From: Rotaria macrura | Lineage: Eukaryota; Rotifera; Eurotatoria; Philodinida; Philodinidae | DNA: 64,000 nucleotides | Reading direction: 5' to 3' | NCBI GenBank assembly: GCA_900239685.1 | Contig: OENT01000902.1 | Location: forward strand, 1 to 64,000 | Shown here: positions 61,578 through 64,000 of the stretch, in pieces | How the letters are laid out: each line of letters begins with the position of its first letter | Position numbering within the stretch: the stretch's first letter is position 1 | Program-made: the position numbers and the translations under genes | The notes under the pieces: generated by a model | Told to the model about the DNA's origin: nothing | The model's input: only the letters and a program-made list of their open reading frames with translations | Databases searched by the model: none

Positions 61578-64000
61578 TAGTTTGGTACACTTATAAGTAT
61601 TCGTCTATGTCCTATAATCAGTAGTCTTCATAGTGAATAGAAGTCATTGGTCATTTGTCTAGACCATTTTTCAACTGCAGTAGAATCTCTATTAATGAAC
61701 AACTCCTGATTATGGACGTTTTTGAAAAGTCCAAAAAGGCGACTTTTTCTGGAAATCAACACTCTTAAAGTGAATGCTCTTTTTCGGTGTCAGTTATGAT
61801 TACAAAATAAAAGGTTAAAACCAAGCACTTATTGTAAAGTTGTATGTTTCTCAAATGAAAGCATATGTTTCTCTATGAAGGGACCATATATTGACAATAT
61901 TTTAACAATACTCAAGGGTTCTATTACCTACAAAATTGATATACGAATAATCAGAATTAGATCCTTGGTGAACTGGTACGCATAACTCTTTTATAAACAG
62001 AAAAACAAGTTTGGCCTTATAAATCTTGAAGAAAACTAACAGAATATAGTTGTAGGAAAGAGGTGTGCTAGGTTTTTTTTATTCAGAGTATCCATGTTTA
62101 ACGTATGCAAGAAATTCTAGAAAAATTCAAGAATGTTTTATAACCATGTCAAAAATAAATCGTTCCAGATTTGCATATTCTCTGCTGTGATATGGAGGTC
62201 ATACAATTTTTGTTCACTTATTAAGGAGTGACGTTATTTATATTAGTTTATGAGAAATGCTGTGCTGTTTATTGTTAGGCAAAAATTTTTAATAGAACTG
62301 TTGAGTATTGTGAAAATATCGTCCATATATCGACTCCTTCATGTGGATTATCGACAAAACATATAGTATTTGATAGCATGTAATTTTGAGCATAATGAAA
62401 TATCATATAGTCAAGAAGTGACTTTGACTTAGAACAAGGGACCATTTTTAAATGTGAAGAAACAAAACAAAGAAAAATATTAAATATAAAGTACTGAATA
62501 GCACTTTTAAGTTTTTCGAACTAAGTTTGGATACAAAATTTCCATATGTTTACCTTAAAACATCATAGCGGACACAATGTTCATGAGTTTCATGTGTATT
62601 TCTCAAAGATAATAAGCAATACATGAACCGTCATAAAAACAAAATTGGAAAACTTGATTTCTTATATGCCATTCGATTTAGGTGTAGGCGTGAATTATTT
62701 TTTCATCACATATCACATCCACCAGCAATGAAGCTAGTGAGAAGATCAGTTCTCTCTATCAAAACAATGATTGCCATCGTGCTTAGCGATGAAAAATAAA
62801 AGTGGTATCGGAAAAAACTCGAGCTCATTATTTAATATTGATAAGACCGAGAATAACTGTTGATAATCTCAAGGGTATGAATGTGCGGATGCTGTGACTG
62901 CTCTTCTTTAAAAACCATTGTACACACCAACAGCCTTCTCGAAAAAAACTAGCCGTATCCTGCTCAAGGATTTTCGAAAAAATGAAAGTCCTCGCACCTG
63001 CATTCGAACTATCGAAACACGTACAGAACATCCCAGAAAGGTAGCAGAATCAAGAACGACTGTTGAAGAAACCACAAATAGCAAGTTTTTATGAGTTTCA
63101 TTTTAGTCCGAAAACTCTGTGGTCGGGTACGACAATTTTTTTCGAGAAAAATGTAAGTCAATAAACCACGTTGTATCATACGTATGTCGATTTAGTTTTG
63201 TGCGCTGATTTCAAATAGGATATTTTTTCTAAGAAGTTGCTTCTTGGAAGTAAAATTCGACCAAATATGAGGGAAAATACGCGATCTTCAGCACTTTTGA
63301 CTATTATTCATTAATTAGTCTCGCTCCAATCGCAGAATTCTATAGAATTTTAAAAGCGCTATCAATTAATGTTTAATTCCATTTGAATCATTACTTGTAT
63401 AGAATTGCCACGATGAATTTTGACACGAGTACGTGTATTTATCATAAAAATCTATGAGAGATCACTTTCGTCTGAAGAAAAACGACCATATTTTCTTAGA
63501 TTCCAGCATATCATCCAATAGAGGAAGCATACGCTTTCATTTGTTGTATTTTTGAAACAGAAATGGTGAAAACCGAAGAAAAAATATTTATATGAACAGT
63601 GGGAGGGTGTCAGTGAGGGATATTTAGACATCTGAACAATTATATCTCATAGAAGGAAGCATCTAGGAGAATTGAGTCTAGTGCAATTTATGCTGCTCTT
63701 AGAGAAATCAATGTACTGTGAAAGCTTCACAATTTTTCATCCAGTCATTCTCGAGAAATTTTCGAAGTAGGGTCCACTGGCTACAAAAAGGCAATATTTC
63801 ACGTTATTTTTCTTACGCCTTGACATCAAAATCTAATATTTTTAATCATTGCCTATATCAAGGTGGCCTACCTACTGGCAAACACAATGGGTGTTCGTCG
63901 GTTGAAGATAATAGGTTTCATAGAATATTTTTCTCTGAGTCGAACTTTTTGGGTGTTCGTGGAATGAGCTGTGGAAACTAGATACAGGAAGGATATTGGT
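61578..64000. other. Gene-free right end of the window
   Basis: No exon chain, RNA gene or defined element was recognised. A pogo-like start (CAGTAGAATCTCTATTAATG at ~61677) has no visible partner. Confidence 0.45.

Noticed and set aside
61677-61720. pogo/Tigger-like terminal sequence CAGTAGAATCTCTATTAATG
   Set aside because: No inverted partner or transposase was found within the following 2.3 kb.
1-64000. tRNA, rRNA, CRISPR, operon or riboswitch features
   Set aside because: No cloverleaf with a GGTTCRA-type arm, no rRNA-like sequence and no regularly spaced repeat-spacer array were seen; gene structure is eukaryotic.

Overview
The window is AT-rich animal DNA. Genes are broken into many short exons by mostly 45-100 bp GT-AG introns. 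One gene encodes an axonemal dynein chain. Several short tracts contain TGTGGG, the telomere-type repeat reported for bdelloid rotifers, and there is an intron-bearing OPT-family oligopeptide transporter, a family typical of fungi, plants and prokaryotes. Together these suggest a bdelloid rotifer (Rotaria/Adineta-like). That is an inference; no species-diagnostic marker was seen.

Layout. Bases 1-3931 are one DNA transposon with long terminal inverted repeats (TIRs), a decayed minus-strand transposase-like gene and an embedded 630-bp hairpin. Bases 3932-8625 are gene-poor and hold a CpG-rich palindromic repeat element. Bases 8626-18696 (minus) are a cytospin (SPECC1/SPECC1L-type) coiled-coil plus calponin-homology gene with three alternative first exons. 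Bases 18697-22996 show no gene. Bases 22997-27120 (minus) are DNAI1, in 18 exons whose reconstructed length is an exact multiple of three (710 aa). Bases 27547-29809 (minus) are a LIM + SAM + DUF2135-like fusion protein of 609 aa. Bases 33312-36912 (plus) are the OPT transporter, 10 exons and 802 aa. Bases 38586-39497 (plus) are a small von Willebrand A-domain gene lying between two nearly identical 878-bp direct repeats. From about 39.7 kb onward the window is mostly repeats: CpG-rich palindromic elements, hAT-like non-autonomous elements, long hairpins and degenerate minisatellites. Two partial genes sit in this part: a 5'-truncated SPT5 (SUPT5H) paralog at 52.3-56.0 kb and the N-terminal part of a transposon-associated protein at 58.9-60.05 kb.

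How the parts relate. DNAI1 and the LIM-SAM gene lie head-to-tail on the minus strand; the OPT gene is divergent from them across a 3.5-kb gap. I see no operon or functional cluster. Cytospin (actin/microtubule linker), DNAI1 (cilia) and the LIM-SAM protein all fit cytoskeletal roles. The most unusual content is the repeat fraction: a family of elements bounded by CCCAGG...CCTGGG and packed with self-complementary CGTATACG/ACGGCCGT words; hAT-like ends (CAAGGGGGAAA, 8-bp target duplications) carrying unrelated payloads; and at least six long hairpins unrelated to each other.

Exon boundaries were read by eye from splice signals, reading phase and remembered family sequences. No search or computation was run.
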